Below, piece by piece: positions 61,509-64,000 of a DNA stretch of 64,000 bases. This DNA comes from CBFFRJ01 sp965644225 (GTDB lineage Bacteria > Pseudomonadota > Gammaproteobacteria > Enterobacterales > Enterobacteriaceae), in NCBI RefSeq assembly GCF_965644225.1, contig NZ_CBFFRJ010000002.1, forward strand, positions 18,324 through 82,323, given 5' to 3'. The notes beneath the pieces are model-generated. The model was not told the DNA's origin and ran no database searches. It was given only the letters and a program-made list of their open reading frames with translations. Every line of letters starts with the position of its first letter. Position 1 is the stretch's first letter. Position numbers and translations under genes: made by a program.

Positions 61509-63896
61509 ATGGCGGAAACAAAATCACAACAGTCAGGCCTCCTTGTGATCCTGACGGCGCTGTTCGCTGCATTTTGCGGACTGTATTTACTTATCGGCGG
61601 TATCTGGCTGGTGTCCATTGGCGGCTCCTGGTATTACCCGATTGCCGGCGTCGTGATGCTGGGCGTGACTGCGCTGGTATGGCGGCGTAAGCGGGCTGCA
61701 TTGTGGCTGTATGCCGCACTGCTGCTGGCCACCATGGTCTGGGGCGTGTGGGAGGTGGGCTTTGACTTCTGGGCACTGACTCCCCGTAGCGACATTCTGG
61801 TGTTCTTTGGCATCTGGCTGATTTTGCCGTTTGTCTGGCGCCGACTATTTGTCCCGTCAGCGGGAGCGGTACAGGCGCTGGTCATTGCACTGGTACTCAG
61901 CGGTGGCATTCTGACCTGGGCCGGATTTAACGATCCGCAGGAAGTGAAAGGCACCCTGAGCGCAGATTCCACCCCTGCGGCGCCTATCTCTCAGGTTGCT
62001 GACGGTGACTGGCCTGCTTATGGCCGTAATCAGGAAGGTCAGCGCTACTCTCCCCTGAAACAAATCAACGCCGACAACGTGAAAAACTTGCAGGAAGCCT
62101 GGGTATTTCGTACCGGCGACCTGAAGCTGCCCACCGATCCGGGTGAACTGACCAATGAAGTGACGCCGATTAAAGTCGGTAACATGCTCTACCTGTGTAC
62201 CGCTCACCAGCGCCTGTTCGCACTGGATGCCGCAACCGGGAAAGAGAAATGGCACTTCGATCCGCAGTTGAATGCTAATCAGTCCTTCCAGCATGTCACC
62301 TGCCGTGGCGTTTCTTATCATGAAGCGCGGGCTGAAACGGCCAGCCCGGATGTGGTCGCGGACTGCCCGCGGCGTATTATGCTGCCGGTTAACGATGGCC
62401 GTCTGTTTGCCATTAACGCCGACAATGGCAAGCCGTGCGAAACCTTTGCCAACAAAGGCATTCTGAACCTACAGACCAATATGCCGGACACCACGCCGGG
62501 GCTGTATGAGCCAACTTCACCGCCGATCATCACCGATAAGGTGATTGTGATTGCCGGTTCAGTAACCGATAACTTCTCCACCCGGGAAACCTCCGGCGTT
62601 ATCCGCGGTTTTGACGTGAATAGCGGCAAACTGCTGTGGGCCTTCGATCCGGGCGCGAAAGACCCCAATGCTATTCCGTCTGATGAGCACACCTTTACCT
62701 TTAACTCCCCCAACTCCTGGGCTCCGGCGGCTTATGATGCGAAGCTGGATCTGGTGTATCTGCCAATGGGTGTGACCACCCCGGATATCTGGGGCGGTAA
62801 CCGCACGCCGGAGCAGGAGCGTTATGCCAGTGCCATCGTCGCGCTGAATGCGACCACCGGTAAACTCGCCTGGAGTTATCAGACGGTTCACCACGATTTG
62901 TGGGATATGGATATGCCATCCCAGCCGACGCTGGCAGACATTACCGTTAACGGCAAAACCGTTCCGGTGATTTATGCGCCCGCGAAAACCGGCAATATCT
63001 TCGTACTGGATCGCAGCAACGGCAAGCTGGTGGTTCCTGCACCGGAAAAACCAGTCACTCAGGGGGCGGCAAAAGGCGATTACGTTAGCAAAACTCAGCC
63101 GTTCTCCGATCTCAGCTTCCGACCGAAGAAAGATCTGACCGGTGCGGATATGTGGGGTGCCACGATGTTCGACCAGTTGGTGTGCCGCGTGATGTTCCAT
63201 CAACTGCGCTATGAAGGTATCTTCACGCCGCCATCGGAACAGGGCACGCTGGTCTTCCCGGGTAACCTGGGAATGTTCGAGTGGGGCGGGATCTCCGTTG
63301 ACCCGAACCGTCAGGTGGCGATTGCTAACCCAATGGCCCTGCCGTTTGTGTCGAAACTGATCCCACGCGGTCCGGGTAACCCAATGGAGCAGCCGAAAGA
63401 CGCGAAAGGCAGTGGTACTGAAGCCGGGATTCAGCCGCAGTACGGCGTGCCGTTTGGCGTGACGCTCAATCCGTTCCTCTCTCCGTTCGGTCTGCCGTGT
63501 AAACAGCCGGCATGGGGTTACATCGCAGCAACAGATCTGAAAACCAACCAGGTGGTATGGAAGAAACGTATTGGTACGCCGCAGGACAGCATGCCGTTCC
63601 CGATGCCGGTTCCGGTGCCGTTCAATATGGGTATGCCGATGTTAGGCGGCCCAATTTCTACCGCCGGTAACGTGCTGTTTATTGCGGCGACCGCAGATAA
63701 CTACCTGCGTGCGTACAATATGAGCAACGGCGAGAAACTGTGGCAGGGTCGTCTGCCAGCCGGTGGACAGGCAACGCCTATGACCTATGAGGTTAATGGC
63801 AAGCAGTATGTTGTCATCTCCGCAGGCGGCCATGGTTCGTTTGGTACCAAGATGGGCGACTATATCGTCGCTTATGCGCTGCCGGACGAGAATTAA
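61509..63896 (+). CDS. gcd: Membrane-bound PQQ-dependent glucose dehydrogenase
   Basis: 795 residues (E. coli 796). It oxidises glucose to gluconolactone in the periplasm and passes electrons to ubiquinone. Five N-terminal membrane helices (about 1-150) are followed by an eight-bladed beta-propeller with tryptophan-docking repeats (GKEKWHFDP, GKLLWAFDP, GKLAWSYQT, GEKLWQGRL). The PQQ cofactor must come from elsewhere, as no pqq genes are here. Its product gluconate is a possible substrate source for the operon at 16.8-24.5 kb, although the genes are not linked. Confidence 0.96.
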   Translation: MAETKSQQSGLLVILTALFAAFCGLYLLIGGIWLVSIGGSWYYPIAGVVMLGVTALVWRRKRAALWLYAALLLATMVWGVWEVGFDFWALTPRSDILVFFGIWLILPFVWRRLFVPSAGAVQALVIALVLSGGILTWAGFNDPQEVKGTLSADSTPAAPISQVADGDWPAYGRNQEGQRYSPLKQINADNVKNLQEAWVFRTGDLKLPTDPGELTNEVTPIKVGNMLYLCTAHQRLFALDAATGKEKWHFDPQLNANQSFQHVTCRGVSYHEARAETASPDVVADCPRRIMLPVNDGRLFAINADNGKPCETFANKGILNLQTNMPDTTPGLYEPTSPPIITDKVIVIAGSVTDNFSTRETSGVIRGFDVNSGKLLWAFDPGAKDPNAIPSDEHTFTFNSPNSWAPAAYDAKLDLVYLPMGVTTPDIWGGNRTPEQERYASAIVALNATTGKLAWSYQTVHHDLWDMDMPSQPTLADITVNGKTVPVIYAPAKTGNIFVLDRSNGKLVVPAPEKPVTQGAAKGDYVSKTQPFSDLSFRPKKDLTGADMWGATMFDQLVCRVMFHQLRYEGIFTPPSEQGTLVFPGNLGMFEWGGISVDPNRQVAIANPMALPFVSKLIPRGPGNPMEQPKDAKGSGTEAGIQPQYGVPFGVTLNPFLSPFGLPCKQPAWGYIAATDLKTNQVVWKKRIGTPQDSMPFPMPVPVPFNMGMPMLGGPISTAGNVLFIAATADNYLRAYNMSNGEKLWQGRLPAGGQATPMTYEVNGKQYVVISAGGHGSFGTKMGDYIVAYALPDEN

Positions 63897-63900
63897 AAGC

Positions 63901-63926
63901 AAAACGGCAACTTCGGTTGCCGTTTT
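63901..63926 (+). terminator. Rho-independent terminator after gcd
   Basis: AAAACGGCAAC-TTCG-GTTGCCGTTTT: an 11-bp stem closed by a stable TTCG tetraloop, four bases after the gcd stop. Confidence 0.92.
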
Positions 63927-63937
63927 CAGACTGCTGA

Positions 63938-63967
63938 CAAAGTCCTGGCCGTGAGGCCGGGACTTTG
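63938..63967. terminator. Second hairpin at the right edge
   Basis: CAAAGTCCTGGCC/GGCCGGGACTTTG forms a 13-bp stem with one wobble and a GTGA loop. It probably terminates the next gene, which would come from the right on the minus strand (cueO in E. coli). The last 30 bases of the window do not allow that gene to be identified. Confidence 0.55.
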
Positions 63968-64000
63968 ATCTAATTAAGTCAGTGCAATTAACGGACTGAC

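Noticed and set aside
63974..64000. 3' end of the next gene on the minus strand
   Set aside because: A short frame ends at a TAA there, but the eight residues do not match the CueO C-terminus I expect from E. coli synteny, and the evidence is too short.
1..64000. CRISPR arrays, tRNA or rRNA genes, insertion sequences, prophage genes
   Set aside because: None seen on either strand: no regularly spaced repeats, no cloverleaf-like genes in the gaps, and no transposase, integrase or phage structural proteins.

Overview
The window is a chromosomal segment of a gamma-proteobacterium of the order Enterobacterales, close to Escherichia, Enterobacter, Citrobacter and Klebsiella. Nearly every gene is an orthologue of the E. 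coli K-12 region from dnaE/rnhB to gcd, in the same relative order and printed in reverse orientation. Three ERIC-type elements and a family of GC-rich palindromic repeats also point to an enterobacterium. The genus cannot be fixed from sequence alone. The absence of clcA, of the yad fimbrial cluster and of yadD/rpnC, together with an extra sugar-acid operon, excludes E. coli K-12 itself.

Layout. 1-11.8 kb (minus strand) is the envelope supercluster: dnaE start, rnhB, lpxB, lpxA, fabZ, lpxD, skp, bamA, rseP, cdsA, uppS, dxr. It couples lipid A synthesis, outer-membrane protein assembly, phospholipid synthesis and undecaprenyl-phosphate synthesis. 11.8-15.3 kb (minus) is translation and nucleotide supply: frr, pyrH, tsf, rpsB. 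map diverges from rpsB.

16.5-24.5 kb (plus) is the accessory part. Seven genes lie between map and glnD, which are adjacent in E. coli K-12: a FGGY sugar-acid kinase, a D-2-hydroxyacid dehydrogenase, a zinc alcohol dehydrogenase, a short-chain dehydrogenase, a GntP-family permease, a second KDPG aldolase (Eda paralogue) and an FCD-type GntR regulator. A CRP-like site and several TTGGTAG-type half-sites precede the first gene. An ERIC element lies at the right border. The cluster probably imports a gluconate-like acid, interconverts keto and hydroxy forms, phosphorylates it and delivers it to Entner-Doudoroff cleavage; the substrate is unknown.

24.8-37.5 kb: glnD, dapD, yaeH, cdaR, degP (with a sigma-E promoter), dgt, mtn, btuF, yadS, erpA, hemL. 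37.6-43.6 kb: the ferrichrome operon fhuACDB on the minus strand behind a Fur-box-like sequence; FhuA lacks the disulfide-bearing loop 4 known from E. coli. 43.7-49.5 kb: mrcB and hrpB, with thpR divergent.

49.5-56.2 kb (plus): sfsA, dksA, gluQ, pcnB (apparently starting at AUU), folK, and panB, panC, panD. 56.4-59.9 kb (minus): yadE, yadI, yadH, yadG. 60.0-63.9 kb: can, hpt (minus) and gcd; a perfect CRP site lies in the hpt-gcd divergent region. No tRNA, rRNA, CRISPR array, insertion sequence or prophage was found. The part most worth follow-up is the map-glnD sugar-acid operon.
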